In this document: positions 42,261 to 52,261 of the stretch, piece by piece
Numbering within the stretch: the stretch's first letter is position 1
Layout: the number at the start of each line of letters is the position of its first letter
Source: Pararhizobium sp. IMCC21322
GTDB lineage: Bacteria > Pseudomonadota > Alphaproteobacteria > Rhizobiales > GCA-2746425
NCBI RefSeq assembly: GCF_030758295.1
Contig: NZ_CP132335.1
Span: forward strand, 558,001 to 622,000
Length of the DNA stretch: 64,000 nucleotides
Reading direction: 5' to 3'
The notes under the pieces: generated by a model
The model's database searches: none
Told to the model about the DNA's origin: nothing
The model's input: the letters and a program-made list of their open reading frames with translations, nothing else
Made by a program: the position numbers and the translations under genes

Positions 42261-44381
42261 ATGCCTGATACGGCACATGATGCTGCACGTCTTTTGCGGA
42301 GTTCAGATTGGCATCGCGGGGCGACGCGCTGGACGCAGTTGACGCTGGCCGAGGATGATCCGGTAAAGTTCGATGCAGTTGAGTGGATCGATGTGTTTCG
42401 GCAGACAGGATCAAACGCCACCTGCCTCAGTGCAGGCGGGTATATCGCCTATTACCCGACAAAGGTGCCGTACCATTATCGCAGTAAATGGCTGGGCGAT
42501 ACCGACCCGTTTGGCGCGCTGGTCGATGGCGCGCGGGCGCGGTCCATGCATGTGATGGCGCGGGTTGATCCACATGCCATTCATAATGACGCCGCTGAGG
42601 CCCATCCCGAATGGGTAGCCGTTGATGCAGCGGGCAATCCGCGGCGGCACTGGGCGTTTCCCGATGTCTGGGTTACCTGCGCCTATGGCGACTACAACAT
42701 GGAGTACATGCCTGAAATCGTGCGTGAAATCGTGCGCGAATATGACATTGATGCGGTTTTCGCCAACCGCTGGCAGGGGCATGGCATCTGCTATTGCCAG
42801 GGTTGTGCCAAGCGGTTCCGGGATGCCTCCAGCCATGATTTGCCGCAGGCTAGCAATCCCGATGACGCTGCATGGAGGGCTTGGGTGGCGTGGCGGCGCG
42901 ACCGGTTGACGAAACTGGTTGTCGACTGGGACCGCGCGGTGCAGGCGATCCGGCCCAATGCAAGCTTTATCCCCAATATGGGTGGGGCTTCGCTCATGGA
43001 ATTCGATCTGGAAACGATAGAGGCCCATTGCCCGTTTCTGGTGGTTGATCATCAGGGCCGCCATGGGCTTGAGCCGGTCTGGATGGCGGGGCGTAACGCC
43101 AAACGCATCCGCGCCACGTTCCGTGACCGGTCTGTGGTGCTGATTACATCTGTCGGACCGGAAGAGCCGGTGCACCGCTGGAAGGATTCAGTCACCACCG
43201 GACCAGAAATTACCACCTGGATCGGGGACGGAGTGGCGCATGGCATGCTGCCATGGTTTACCAAGTTTAACGGGGTCATTCCCGATCCGCGCTGGATCGC
43301 GCCGGTGGCCGAAGGCTTTGATCTGCACGCAAAGTTGGAACCCGCGCTGGAAGCGACGAAGCCGGCCTGCGAAATTGCCATTCTGGATGCGACCACGACA
43401 CTGCGTCTGTATGACTGGTCCAGCCGCGATCTGGCCGAGGCCGATGAAAAGGGCTTCTGTCACGCGCTGGTCGAGGCCGGATTGTCGTTCGAGTTTGTCT
43501 CCGATCACGCAATGACAGACGAGATGCTGGACCGGTTCCGTGTGCTGATCCTGCCCAATGCGCGATGTTTGTCCAACGCGCAATGCGCGTTGATTACCGA
43601 TTGGGTCGAACGCGGCGGCAATCTCATCGTCGCGGGCGAAAGCGCCATGGCGGGCGAGGACGGTACGCCGCGTGCAGAATGCGGTTTGACCAGGGTTTTG
43701 GGCACGCGGGTCACGGTTGCGCCACGCGGACCGGTCAAGAATACCTATGTCGAACTGTCGGGCAATCATCCGGTCAACGCCGGCTATGAAGGTGCCAAAC
43801 GGATCATCGGCGGCATTCGTCTTGTTGGGATTGAGGCGGACAAAGACACCGAGACGCCGTTTCTTTACGTTCCCGATTTCCCCGATCTGCCGATGGAGGA
43901 GGTCTATCCGCGCGATGCGGCAACAGCGCCTGCAATTGTGACGCGCCAGACACCATCGGGGGGCCGTACGGTGCATATCCCGTGGAACATCGGTGCCACC
44001 TATTGGGACGTGCAGGCCAAGGATCATCAGCGTTTGATGGAAAACGCAGTTCGTTGGGCATTATCCGGACCTGCGATGGTCGAAGTGACGGGCAAAGGCG
44101 TTCTGGATATTGGTGTGCGACAGGGGGAAGGGGCAGCGCTTGTCACACTCGTGAACCTTACCAACCCGATGATGTGGAAGGCGCAGATCCACGAGATTTA
44201 TCCCGTGGGGCCAATTGAGGTATCGATTGCACTCCCCTCTGGGGTGACTGGTGTGGCGGCGCATCTGCCGATTGCCGAAAACTCTGCAGATATAACCCTG
44301 CGCGATGGTCGCGCCATTGTAACCGTGCCGCATATTGATATCGTTGAGGCAGTTCATTTGACATGGAAGGTGCCTGCCTGA
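42261..44381 (+). CDS. Glycoside hydrolase-like protein (GHL6 / GH42-type trimerisation domain)
   Basis: 706 residues, cytoplasmic. The N-terminal ~350 residues look like an alpha-amylase-like/GHL6 TIM barrel (FRQTGSNATCLSAGGYIAYYPTKVPYHY, ARSMHVMARVDPHA, DIDAVFANRWQGHGICYCQGC). Residues ~390-620 (ICEIAILDATTTLRLY-like start, FRVLILPNARCLSNAQCALITDWVERGGNLIVAGES, RTVHIPWNIGATYWD) match the beta-galactosidase trimerisation (glutamine-amidotransferase-like) domain. It likely hydrolyses an imported oligosaccharide. Its stop overlaps the permease start by one base. Confidence 0.75.
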   Translation: MPDTAHDAARLLRSSDWHRGATRWTQLTLAEDDPVKFDAVEWIDVFRQTGSNATCLSAGGYIAYYPTKVPYHYRSKWLGDTDPFGALVDGARARSMHVMARVDPHAIHNDAAEAHPEWVAVDAAGNPRRHWAFPDVWVTCAYGDYNMEYMPEIVREIVREYDIDAVFANRWQGHGICYCQGCAKRFRDASSHDLPQASNPDDAAWRAWVAWRRDRLTKLVVDWDRAVQAIRPNASFIPNMGGASLMEFDLETIEAHCPFLVVDHQGRHGLEPVWMAGRNAKRIRATFRDRSVVLITSVGPEEPVHRWKDSVTTGPEITTWIGDGVAHGMLPWFTKFNGVIPDPRWIAPVAEGFDLHAKLEPALEATKPACEIAILDATTTLRLYDWSSRDLAEADEKGFCHALVEAGLSFEFVSDHAMTDEMLDRFRVLILPNARCLSNAQCALITDWVERGGNLIVAGESAMAGEDGTPRAECGLTRVLGTRVTVAPRGPVKNTYVELSGNHPVNAGYEGAKRIIGGIRLVGIEADKDTETPFLYVPDFPDLPMEEVYPRDAATAPAIVTRQTPSGGRTVHIPWNIGATYWDVQAKDHQRLMENAVRWALSGPAMVEVTGKGVLDIGVRQGEGAALVTLVNLTNPMMWKAQIHEIYPVGPIEVSIALPSGVTGVAAHLPIAENSADITLRDGRAIVTVPHIDIVEAVHLTWKVPA

Positions 44382-45367
44382 TGTGGGGTTATTTTCTCAA
44401 ACGGATATTGTTGATGGTGCCAACGATGTTCGGCATCTCGGTGATTTCGTTCTTCATCATCCAACTGCCACCGGGTGATTATCTGACGTCGCTTCTGGCG
44501 TCGATGGCCGACAGCGGTCAGACGGTTGATCCGGCCGAGCTTGCCCGGATGCGGGCGACTTACGGCCTTGATGATCCGATGGCACTGCAATATTTCAAAT
44601 GGATCAGCGGCATCGTGCTTCGTGGCGATTTTGGTTATTCGTTTGAATGGGGCCGCCCGGTCAGCGAGCTGATCTGGGATCGCATGGGAGCGACCCTGTC
44701 GGTCTCGATGGCGGCATTGGTGTTTGTCTGGGCAGTGTCGCTTCCCATTGGCATTTACTCCGCCGTGCGCCGTCATTCCATTGGCGATCACGTAGCAACG
44801 TTTTTCGGCTTTTTGGGCCTGGCGATCCCGAATTTCATTCTCGCGCTGACGTTGATGTATATCAGCTACAAATATTTTGGTCAGAGCGTTGGCGGGCTGT
44901 TTTCGCCGGAATATGTCGGGGCTGACTGGTCATGGGGCCGGGTCTGGGACCTGATGAAACATCTATGGATTCCGGTGATTGTCATTGGCACTTCGGGTAC
45001 CGCTGCTCTGATCCGCATTCTACGGGCCAATCTGACCGATGAGCTGTCAAAGCCCTATGTTGTGACCGCGCGGGCCAAAGGTCTGTCGGAATACAAGGTG
45101 ATCATGCGTTATCCGGTGCGCATCGCGCTCAACCCATTTGTCTCGGCAATTGGCTGGGTGCTGCCGCAATTGATCTCTGGCGTCACGATCACAGCGATTG
45201 TTCTGAACCTGCCAACCGCTGGACCGCTTTTGCTGCGGGCGCTGGTCAGTCAGGACATGTATCTGGCCGGCAGTTTCATCCTGCTTATGGGAGTGCTGAC
45301 ACTGATCGGGATGCTGGTGTCCGATCTGCTGCTGGCCCTGCTTGACCCGCGCATAAGGTTCACCTGA
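44381..45367 (+). CDS. ABC transporter permease, DppB/OppB type
   Basis: 328 residues, about six membrane segments, with the typical opening (FLKRILLMVPTMFGISVISFFIIQLPPGDYL) and the coupling loop (ANLTDELSKPYVVTARAKGLSEYKVIMRYPVRIALNP). Start at 44381 chosen because it overlaps the upstream stop (TGATG). Forms the channel with the next gene product. Confidence 0.92.
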   Translation: MWGYFLKRILLMVPTMFGISVISFFIIQLPPGDYLTSLLASMADSGQTVDPAELARMRATYGLDDPMALQYFKWISGIVLRGDFGYSFEWGRPVSELIWDRMGATLSVSMAALVFVWAVSLPIGIYSAVRRHSIGDHVATFFGFLGLAIPNFILALTLMYISYKYFGQSVGGLFSPEYVGADWSWGRVWDLMKHLWIPVIVIGTSGTAALIRILRANLTDELSKPYVVTARAKGLSEYKVIMRYPVRIALNPFVSAIGWVLPQLISGVTITAIVLNLPTAGPLLLRALVSQDMYLAGSFILLMGVLTLIGMLVSDLLLALLDPRIRFT

Positions 45368-46536
45368 TGGAAAAAACATCACAGATACAAGAGGAAACCG
45401 GCCCCGCGATCAGTCCACTGCGCCCCGGTGAGGATGCAAGCAAGATTGCTGTTTCGGGTCAATGGACGCTGATCCGGCAGAAGTTTTTTGCCAATAAGGT
45501 GGCGGTTTTTGCCGGGATCGTCGTGCTCCTGTTTTATCTCGTCGGGCTGTTTGCCGAGTTTCTGGCACCCACATCGCCCACGCTGGCACAGCCGCGTTTC
45601 ACCTATGCACCGCCGCAAAGCATTGATTTCTTTGTAACAAATGAAAGCGGCGACCGGCACTGGCAGCCACACGTCAAAGGTTACACCATGACGGTGAACC
45701 AGGAATCTCTGCGTCGATCATTTGCGATTGATGAAACGGCGGTGATCCCGATTGGTTTCTTTGTTGAAGGAACGCCCTATCGGCTCTGGGGTTTGTTTGA
45801 GATGGATACCCATCTGATTGGGCCGCTGGACGCCAGTAAACCGATGAACCTGCTGGGCACCGACAGCCTTGGCCGGGATCTGATGAGCCGACTGATCTAT
45901 GGAACACGGGTGTCGATGTCGATTGGTCTGATCGGCGTTATCTCGAGCCTGTTCATTGGCGTCGTTCTGGGGGCCCTTTCGGGATACTATGGCGGCTGGA
46001 CCGATATCGTCATCCAGCGTCTGATCGAAGTCACGAGCGCGATGCCGACAATCCCGCTTTGGCTAGGTCTTGCTGCTGCGGTGCCGATCACATGGTCTCC
46101 GCTGACCGTCTATTTCATGGTGACGCTGATCGTATCGCTGCTGGCCTGGACGAGCCTGGCGCGTGAGGTGCGCGGCCGGTTTCTGGCACTGCGCGACGAG
46201 GATTTCGTAACGGCAGCCATATTGGATGGATCCGGGCAGGCGCGTGTTATTTTCCGGCACATCCTACCCTCGCTAACCTCGCATATCCTGGCCGTGGTGA
46301 CGCTTGCAATCCCGACGATGATCGTTGCGGAAACGGCGCTGTCATTTCTTGGTATCGGGTTGAAATCACCGGTGGTCAGCTGGGGTGTGCTGCTTCAGGA
46401 CGCGCAGAATATCCGCACGGTGGCGACAGCACCCTGGTTGCTGGTCTGGCCTGCAGGAGCGGTGGTTCTGACCGTCCTTTCGTTTAATTTCCTGGGCGAC
46501 GGAATGCGTGATGCCGCAGACCCTTACGCTACATGA
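45367..46536 (+). CDS. ABC transporter permease, DppC/OppC type
   Basis: 389 residues, longer than the usual ~300 because of a soluble insert of about 100 residues between membrane segments 1 and 2 (from about SPTLAQPRF to GPLDASKPMN). Then GTDSLGRDLMSRLIYGTRVSMSIGLIG and the coupling loop VTAAILDGSGQARVIFRHILPSL follow. Such inserts occur in permeases of oligosaccharide-type systems. It overlaps the upstream stop by one base and the downstream start by four. Confidence 0.9.
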   Translation: MEKTSQIQEETGPAISPLRPGEDASKIAVSGQWTLIRQKFFANKVAVFAGIVVLLFYLVGLFAEFLAPTSPTLAQPRFTYAPPQSIDFFVTNESGDRHWQPHVKGYTMTVNQESLRRSFAIDETAVIPIGFFVEGTPYRLWGLFEMDTHLIGPLDASKPMNLLGTDSLGRDLMSRLIYGTRVSMSIGLIGVISSLFIGVVLGALSGYYGGWTDIVIQRLIEVTSAMPTIPLWLGLAAAVPITWSPLTVYFMVTLIVSLLAWTSLAREVRGRFLALRDEDFVTAAILDGSGQARVIFRHILPSLTSHILAVVTLAIPTMIVAETALSFLGIGLKSPVVSWGVLLQDAQNIRTVATAPWLLVWPAGAVVLTVLSFNFLGDGMRDAADPYAT

Positions 46537-48257
46537 GCGCTGAGATGACCCAGCTTGAGAAGATCCAGCCAGACTTGGCACAAGAGCCGGTTCTGACCGT
46601 GCGCAATCTCAGTCTGGATTTCCACCTGCGGACCCATATTCTGCATGCGGTGCGGGATGTGAGCTTTGATCTCTATCCTGGCAAAACCCTGTGTCTGGTC
46701 GGTGAGAGCGGCTCGGGCAAATCGGTTACGGCGCGGGCGCTTTTGCGGTTGATTGATGCACAGGCAAAGGTATCGAGCGGTGAGATTACATTGCGCGGGC
46801 CCGAGGGGGCGCTACCCCTTCATACTTTAGCGCCCAACAGCCGCGAAATACGTGCTGTGCGCGGCGGGCGGATTGGCCTGATCTTTCAGGAGCCGATGTC
46901 CTCACTGTCGCCGGTACGGACCATCGGTACACAGATCGTCGAGGCGCTGCTTTTGCACCGCAAGATGACCAAGGCAGAGGCCAAGGCCGAGACCGTCAAT
47001 CTGCTGCGGCAGGTCGAGATCGCTCAGCCAGAACATATGGCGGACCGATATACGTTCGAATTTTCAGGCGGCATGCGGCAACGCGCGATGATCGCCATGG
47101 CGCTGGCCTGTGATCCCGACATTTTGATTGCCGATGAGCCAACCACCGCACTTGATGTCACCACGCAGGCCGAGATCATGGATCTGATCGCCCGCCTTCA
47201 GGCCGAGCGTGGCATGGCTATGCTGATGATCACCCACGATCTTGGCCTTGTTGCTGAAGTCGCCGATCATGTTGCAGTGATGCGTTGGGGAAAGATCGTC
47301 GAGCAAGGACCGGTGGACAACATTTTTTACGGTGCTCAGCACCCTTACACCAAAGCGCTGCTGGCCGCGACTGTGCGCCTTGATACCGCAGTAAAACGCA
47401 TTGCGCCGGATAGGGCTGGGCAGCCACTGTTGCAGGCGCGGGGGTTGACCAAGGGGTTTGGTGCCACAAATTGGCGCGGCAAAAAAACTTATGAAATCAA
47501 AGCGGTGGAAGATGTCAGCCTTGATCTCTGGCCGGGTGAAAACTTGGGAATCGTGGGCGAGAGCGGTTCTGGAAAAACGACGCTTGGGCGAATGCTCTTG
47601 CGGATTGTCGAGCCGTCGGAAGGCAGCATTTTGTGGCATGGCGACGCGGGTGCCGAGGACGTAACGCAGATGCCGCGCCCCGATCTGGCGCGCTATCGCT
47701 CGGCTGTACGCCTGGTTTTTCAGGATCCCTTCGCGTCGCTCAATCCGCGGATGACGGTAAAGCAAGTGATCGCCGATCCGCTTATTGTGGGCGGCGGCAT
47801 GAGCGATGCAGCGCTTAATGCGCGGGTGGCGGAATTGCTGGAACTGGTTGGTCTGGAGCAGTCCGCGATGGAGCGCTATCCGCACGCCTTTTCCGGTGGT
47901 CAGCGTCAGCGGATCAGCATTGCCCGCGCGCTTGCTTCGAACCCGCGTGTGATCATCGCGGATGAGGCGACATCAGCGCTGGATGTGTCGATCCGGGCGC
48001 AGGTGCTGGATCTGCTTCTTGACCTGCAAAAGCGCCTCGATCTCAGCTTTATCTTCATTGCGCATGACATTTCGGTGGTGCGGTATTTCTGCGATCGGGT
48101 CGCCGTGATGCATCAGGGCCGGATCGTTGAGACGGGACCCGCCGAGCAAATCTGCACCGCCCCCACTGAACCCTATACCAAAAGCCTGATTTCCGCCGTG
48201 CCGAACCCTGATCCACGTAATCGGCGGATGCTTCACCGCACGCGGTTTAACGCCTGA
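46533..48257 (+). CDS. Fused double ATP-binding ABC protein (DppD-DppF type)
   Basis: 574 residues with two complete nucleotide-binding domains. NBD1: Walker [10 protein letters not shown], signature [16 protein letters not shown], Walker [16 protein letters not shown]2: Walker [10 protein letters not shown], signature [16 protein letters not shown], Walker [13 protein letters not shown]; each is followed by its H-loop (ITHDLG, IAHDIS). The oligopeptide-type C-terminal motif ([18 protein letters not shown]) follows each domain. It energises the two permeases. Confidence 0.94.
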   Translation: MSAEMTQLEKIQPDLAQEPVLTVRNLSLDFHLRTHILHAVRDVSFDLYPGKTLCLVGESGSGKSVTARALLRLIDAQAKVSSGEITLRGPEGALPLHTLAPNSREIRAVRGGRIGLIFQEPMSSLSPVRTIGTQIVEALLLHRKMTKAEAKAETVNLLRQVEIAQPEHMADRYTFEFSGGMRQRAMIAMALACDPDILIADEPTTALDVTTQAEIMDLIARLQAERGMAMLMITHDLGLVAEVADHVAVMRWGKIVEQGPVDNIFYGAQHPYTKALLAATVRLDTAVKRIAPDRAGQPLLQARGLTKGFGATNWRGKKTYEIKAVEDVSLDLWPGENLGIVGESGSGKTTLGRMLLRIVEPSEGSILWHGDAGAEDVTQMPRPDLARYRSAVRLVFQDPFASLNPRMTVKQVIADPLIVGGGMSDAALNARVAELLELVGLEQSAMERYPHAFSGGQRQRISIARALASNPRVIIADEATSALDVSIRAQVLDLLLDLQKRLDLSFIFIAHDISVVRYFCDRVAVMHQGRIVETGPAEQICTAPTEPYTKSLISAVPNPDPRNRRMLHRTRFNA

Positions 48258-48295
48258 AACAAACCCTTTCGCATAAGAAGAATATAGAGGACAAA

Positions 48296-50407
48296 ATGGC
48301 TAATTTTCCCGCCAAACTGCCACAGGTGCCCTACGGGGCTGTTTACTTTCGCAAATCCAACCCCCCGCAAGAGGATTGGACCCGTGATTACGGCATTGCA
48401 TCAAGTGATGGCCTGAACACCTTTCGCCACTGGTTTATGTGGTCGGCGATTGAACGCGCGCCCGGCAAATACGATTGGGATGATTTCGACCGACAGCTGG
48501 ATCTGGCGGCAGAAAATGGCATGGCGACGGTGATCGCAGAATTCACCATGGCGTCGCCCGACTGGCTGCAACGCAAACTGGACTTTGCAAGGATGTGCAA
48601 GGCGGACGGAACGCTGATGGCGTCGCAGCTCAGCCCCTCGGTCGCGGTTGGTGGCTTTGGCGATGGCCTGGGCGGCGCGGGGCCGCTGACGCTGAATGCA
48701 CCCGAAGTGCATGAGGCGGTGATGGGATTTCTGACCGAACTGGCAGGTCGCTATCGCGGACATCCGGGCCTGCTGGGTTATGACGTGAACAACGAGGTGA
48801 ACTACAGTCCCGACTATGATTTTTCAAAACCGACGGCAGCCGCGTTTCGCGTCTGGCTGCGTGAAAAATACGGCACGCTTGATGCGCTGGCAAAGGTCTG
48901 GCATCGCTATTCCTATGCAGAGTGGGACGACATCATGCCGCCCCGGCAAATTCAGCCCTATTCCGAATGTCTGGACTGGTTGAGATTTCGTGAGGATAAT
49001 TTCTATGGCCATGTACAGGATAAAATCAACACGATCCGCGCCGTAGATCCTGACGCCAAAATCATTTCGCATGGCATTGCGGGTGCGGTTACGGCGCTGG
49101 CCGGGCATGGCTGCAATGATTGGCGTGCAGCCGAACAGGTCGAGATTTATGGCTATACCTGGATCGGGGCGCGCAAGGGCAACCAGCCATGGCGCAACTT
49201 TTTCGCCGGTGATCTGATCCGGGGCGCGGCGCGGGGCAAACCGTTTTGGCATGCCGAACGGCAGGGCGGCCCGCTTTGGATGCAGCCTCAGGTTCTGGGC
49301 CGTGACAAGGAAGATGCACGCGTCGCCACGCCTGAGGATATCCGGCTGTGGTCGCTGGCCTCCTTTGCCGCCGGTGCCCGTGGCATGATGAATTTGCGGT
49401 ATCGTCCGCTGCTGAACGGGCCGCTTTTTGGGGCATTTGGTGCCTATGGCATGGACGGCAGCCGCACACCCCGCTCCGAAATGCAGGCCAAAATTGGCCG
49501 CTGGGTTAATGCGCCCGAGCAGACCGCCTGCATGGCTGCCAAGCCGGTGCGTGGCGATATTGGCCTGTTGATGATCCCCGAGGCGCAGCGGTTTGACCTG
49601 TTATTGTCCAGCCAAGGTGGGTTCAAGACCTACCAGGATGCCATGTGGGGCGCCTATCGCGCCTTCTTTGACATGGGTGTGCAGGCCGATTGGGTTCATG
49701 ACCAGGATATTGAAAAATACGATGTGATTTATGCGCCTTACCCGATCATGATGCCAGCGGAGCTCGCTGGTCGACTGGCCAAATGGGTGGCGGATGGCGG
49801 GCGGCTGATTTCGGAAGCCTGTCCGGGATATTTTGGCGATGATGGCCGTGTTGGCGTGCAGCAACCGAACAACGGACTGGATGCCGTATTTGGCGTGGTC
49901 GAGGACGAAGTGGAATTCATGCCCGACATAGGGGACCGGATCCGTCTTTCGCTGGACGCGGACGAGGGTACGATATTGCGCGGTGGCGGGTTCCTCCAAT
50001 CCTATTCTCCAAAGGGCGCAGACGTTCTGGGGCATTTCGAGGGCGGGCGTGTGGCAATCACCACCTCAACCCACGGCAAAGGGCGCACGCTTCTGGTCGG
50101 CACGCACATGTCCGCCGGGCATTTCCGCGATCTCGATGCCGATGGCGCGGGAGCGGCTTCGTGGTTTCAGGCCTGTGTAGACTGGGCCGAGATCACCCCT
50201 GCGGTTCAAACCGGCAACAAGGCCGTACAGGGGCGTTTGCAACAGGATGGGGATCAGCGATATCTGTGGCTCATCAATCCGACCCCAGACGCGCAACCAA
50301 TCGCAGTGACGATCGACGGTGCGCCGCTTGCCGTTAAGGATACGCTTTGGGGTGATCCGGGTGCGACGCATATTCCGGGCCGTGACGCGGTGATTGTCGC
50401 ACTGTAA
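48296..50407 (+). CDS. GH42 beta-galactosidase
   Basis: 703 residues, cytoplasmic. The GH42 TIM barrel shows GAVYFRKSNPPQEDWTRDYGIASSDGLNTFR, the acid/base region GYDVNNEVNY and the nucleophile region PFWHAERQGGPL. The middle (DLLLSSQGGFKTYQDAMWGAYRAFFDMGVQADWV, VIYAPYPIMMPAELAGRLAKWVADGGRLISEACPG) is the trimerisation domain, followed by a small beta domain. It splits terminal beta-galactosyl units (or beta-arabinosyl in some members) from imported oligosaccharides. It begins 38 bases after the ATPase gene, preceded by AGAGGAC. Confidence 0.88.
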   Translation: MANFPAKLPQVPYGAVYFRKSNPPQEDWTRDYGIASSDGLNTFRHWFMWSAIERAPGKYDWDDFDRQLDLAAENGMATVIAEFTMASPDWLQRKLDFARMCKADGTLMASQLSPSVAVGGFGDGLGGAGPLTLNAPEVHEAVMGFLTELAGRYRGHPGLLGYDVNNEVNYSPDYDFSKPTAAAFRVWLREKYGTLDALAKVWHRYSYAEWDDIMPPRQIQPYSECLDWLRFREDNFYGHVQDKINTIRAVDPDAKIISHGIAGAVTALAGHGCNDWRAAEQVEIYGYTWIGARKGNQPWRNFFAGDLIRGAARGKPFWHAERQGGPLWMQPQVLGRDKEDARVATPEDIRLWSLASFAAGARGMMNLRYRPLLNGPLFGAFGAYGMDGSRTPRSEMQAKIGRWVNAPEQTACMAAKPVRGDIGLLMIPEAQRFDLLLSSQGGFKTYQDAMWGAYRAFFDMGVQADWVHDQDIEKYDVIYAPYPIMMPAELAGRLAKWVADGGRLISEACPGYFGDDGRVGVQQPNNGLDAVFGVVEDEVEFMPDIGDRIRLSLDADEGTILRGGGFLQSYSPKGADVLGHFEGGRVAITTSTHGKGRTLLVGTHMSAGHFRDLDADGAGAASWFQACVDWAEITPAVQTGNKAVQGRLQQDGDQRYLWLINPTPDAQPIAVTIDGAPLAVKDTLWGDPGATHIPGRDAVIVAL

Positions 50408-50618
50408 AAGATTTCGCCAGCGCCGAAATATTTGGCGCGGGCTCTATGTCTGCTCTCCGCCATCAAAACGTTTGTCCAGCAGCGTTTCCTGGTCTGCCGG
50501 AGTTCGCGCTGGAATTTGTGGAACGAGCGCTGCTTCCTGCAAGTTGGATAATTGAACAACATCGCGGGATAGCGGGTGAAGGCAAACTATCTGTTGAATG
50601 TAACGACTGCAGGCACCA

Positions 50619-51542
50619 TCATCCCCTGTCTGTTTCTGATTGTAACACCACGGGCGAATACACTTCGAGGATTTCCCGCGCCAAGCCAATGACCTGACTC
50701 ATTGCAACTGACTGAAGCTCGACATGTTTCAAACCCGCGATAAAATCATATGTCAGACGGGGACGAAATGGACGAACCACCACCCCGAATGGCTCGAACA
50801 TCGGTGCACTGAAGGGCTCCATGATCGCGACGCCCAGACCGCGTTGCACCATGGCATAAGTCGCTGCTGAACTGTGGCAAAAAATGCGTTGATTGACCGC
50901 GACATCTGCCTCCTGGAACAGTTTTTCGTGCCGCAGGAAGACCCTGTGCCTGTCATCGAGAAGCGATATGATCGTCTCCCCCGCAAGATCTTCGACGTGA
51001 ACAATTTCCTGGCCCGTCAGCGGGTGCCCCGGCGGAAGGACACATACGAAATCGACCTCGGCCAGCGTTGTCTGTTCCATATTGGCCTCAAACCCGACGC
51101 GATGGCCCAGCACGATGTCATGTTCAGTTTCACAATGCGCTGCGAAATAGCTGTAATAATCCAGGGTAATCAGCTTGGCGCGCATTTCCGGATGCTCAGC
51201 AACAAGGCGGGCCATCAGTTCAGGAATAATCGTCATGGAGATCGCTGGTGTCGAGAAAATTCTGATCTCGAGAAAAGCGTTATTTCGCAAGCGTTCCGTC
51301 GTGTCATTGAGGCCAGACAAAGAGGCAAAAACCTCATCAACACTTTGATAGAACTGCATGCCTTCGTTGGTCAGATGCAGCCGCCCTTTTTCTCGTCGAA
51401 ACAGGGTGATGCCCAAATCGCGTTCCAACTGGATCAACATGCGGCTGACAGTTGGCTGCGTTGTCCGCATGTATTTTGCGGCGGCAGATATCGTGCCGTT
51501 GATGACCGTGGCGCGAAAAGCCTCAAGTTGACGAATTTTCAA
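50619..51542 (-). CDS. LysR-family transcriptional regulator
   Basis: 307 residues with the LysR winged HTH (MKIRQLEAFRATVINGTISAAAKYMRTTQPTVSRMLIQLERDLG) and a PBP-like effector domain. It is divergent from the TRAP transporter operon with a palindrome in the shared intergenic region, so it very likely regulates that operon in response to the transported acid. Confidence 0.92.
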   Translation of the reverse strand: MKIRQLEAFRATVINGTISAAAKYMRTTQPTVSRMLIQLERDLGITLFRREKGRLHLTNEGMQFYQSVDEVFASLSGLNDTTERLRNNAFLEIRIFSTPAISMTIIPELMARLVAEHPEMRAKLITLDYYSYFAAHCETEHDIVLGHRVGFEANMEQTTLAEVDFVCVLPPGHPLTGQEIVHVEDLAGETIISLLDDRHRVFLRHEKLFQEADVAVNQRIFCHSSAATYAMVQRGLGVAIMEPFSAPMFEPFGVVVRPFRPRLTYDFIAGLKHVELQSVAMSQVIGLAREILEVYSPVVLQSETDRG

Positions 51543-51575
51543 GGATATTCCAATTTTGTATAGCTACATACATAT

Positions 51576-51594
51576 TTATACGTTGCTTGTATAA
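51576..51594 (+). promoter_or_regulatory. Candidate LysR operator
   Basis: TTATAC-N7-GTATAA, perfect 6-base arms, 34 bases upstream of the LysR start in the divergent intergenic region. Size and T-N11-A-like geometry suit a LysR binding box. Confidence 0.5.
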
Positions 51595-51667
51595 GTGGCA
51601 ATGGCATACTTCGTTTCCATGAGACGTACTGATTGCAGATTTGACCAACGGAACCAGACAGGCGCGC

Positions 51668-52261
51668 ATGAATCAGGCGCCGCCCATGCGTGACCTCACG
51701 CAGACCGTGTCTCGTTGGTTTGCCTGGTTGGCGGGAGCCGTGATTTTGTTTGGCTGCGCTTTGCCAATCTCCATTGATGTGATCAGCCGCGCCATTATCG
51801 GACGCACAATTGTCGAGAGTTTTGAGATAGCAGGATATGCGCTGGCAGCCTGTATTGGTTTGGGTATGGGCTATACCGTGACAAGCAAAGCCAATGTGCG
51901 TGTCGACATTTTGACAGCCCGACTGCCGCGCGGGCTGCGTTTGGCTGTTGATCTGATTGCATCGCTGGCTTTGGCCGTAACCGCGTTTGCATTTGCTTAC
52001 TATACATTCGACGTTTTGGCCGAAAGCTGGCGGCTGGGCGCGCGGTCTGTATCTACGCTGCAAGTGCCGTTGATCTTGCCACAAAGCATCTGGTGGATTG
52101 GATTTGCATGGTTCGCCACCGTTGCGTGTCTGACCCCAATTCTCGCCTTCATCCGACTGCTCTCCCGAGATATGGATGGAGCAGAGGCACTGATCTCGAA
52201 TCCTGACCTGATGGATGAGATGAAAGAGAGCGGGATCGGGACGAAGGACCGCGCATCGTGA
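51668..52261 (+). CDS. TRAP transporter small membrane subunit (DctQ)
   Basis: 197 residues, four hydrophobic segments (WFAWLAGAVILFGCALPISIDVISR, then GYALAACIGLGMGYTV and others). DctQ is the small membrane partner of Na+/H+-driven TRAP importers. Start is uncertain: ATG 51668 is chosen; TTG 51641 is in frame upstream. It overlaps dctM. Confidence 0.85.
   Translation: MNQAPPMRDLTQTVSRWFAWLAGAVILFGCALPISIDVISRAIIGRTIVESFEIAGYALAACIGLGMGYTVTSKANVRVDILTARLPRGLRLAVDLIASLALAVTAFAFAYYTFDVLAESWRLGARSVSTLQVPLILPQSIWWIGFAWFATVACLTPILAFIRLLSRDMDGAEALISNPDLMDEMKESGIGTKDRAS

Noticed and set aside
50415-50445. Weak GCGCC/GGCGC hairpin after the GH42 gene as a terminator
   Set aside because: Only a 5-bp GC stem with no T-run.
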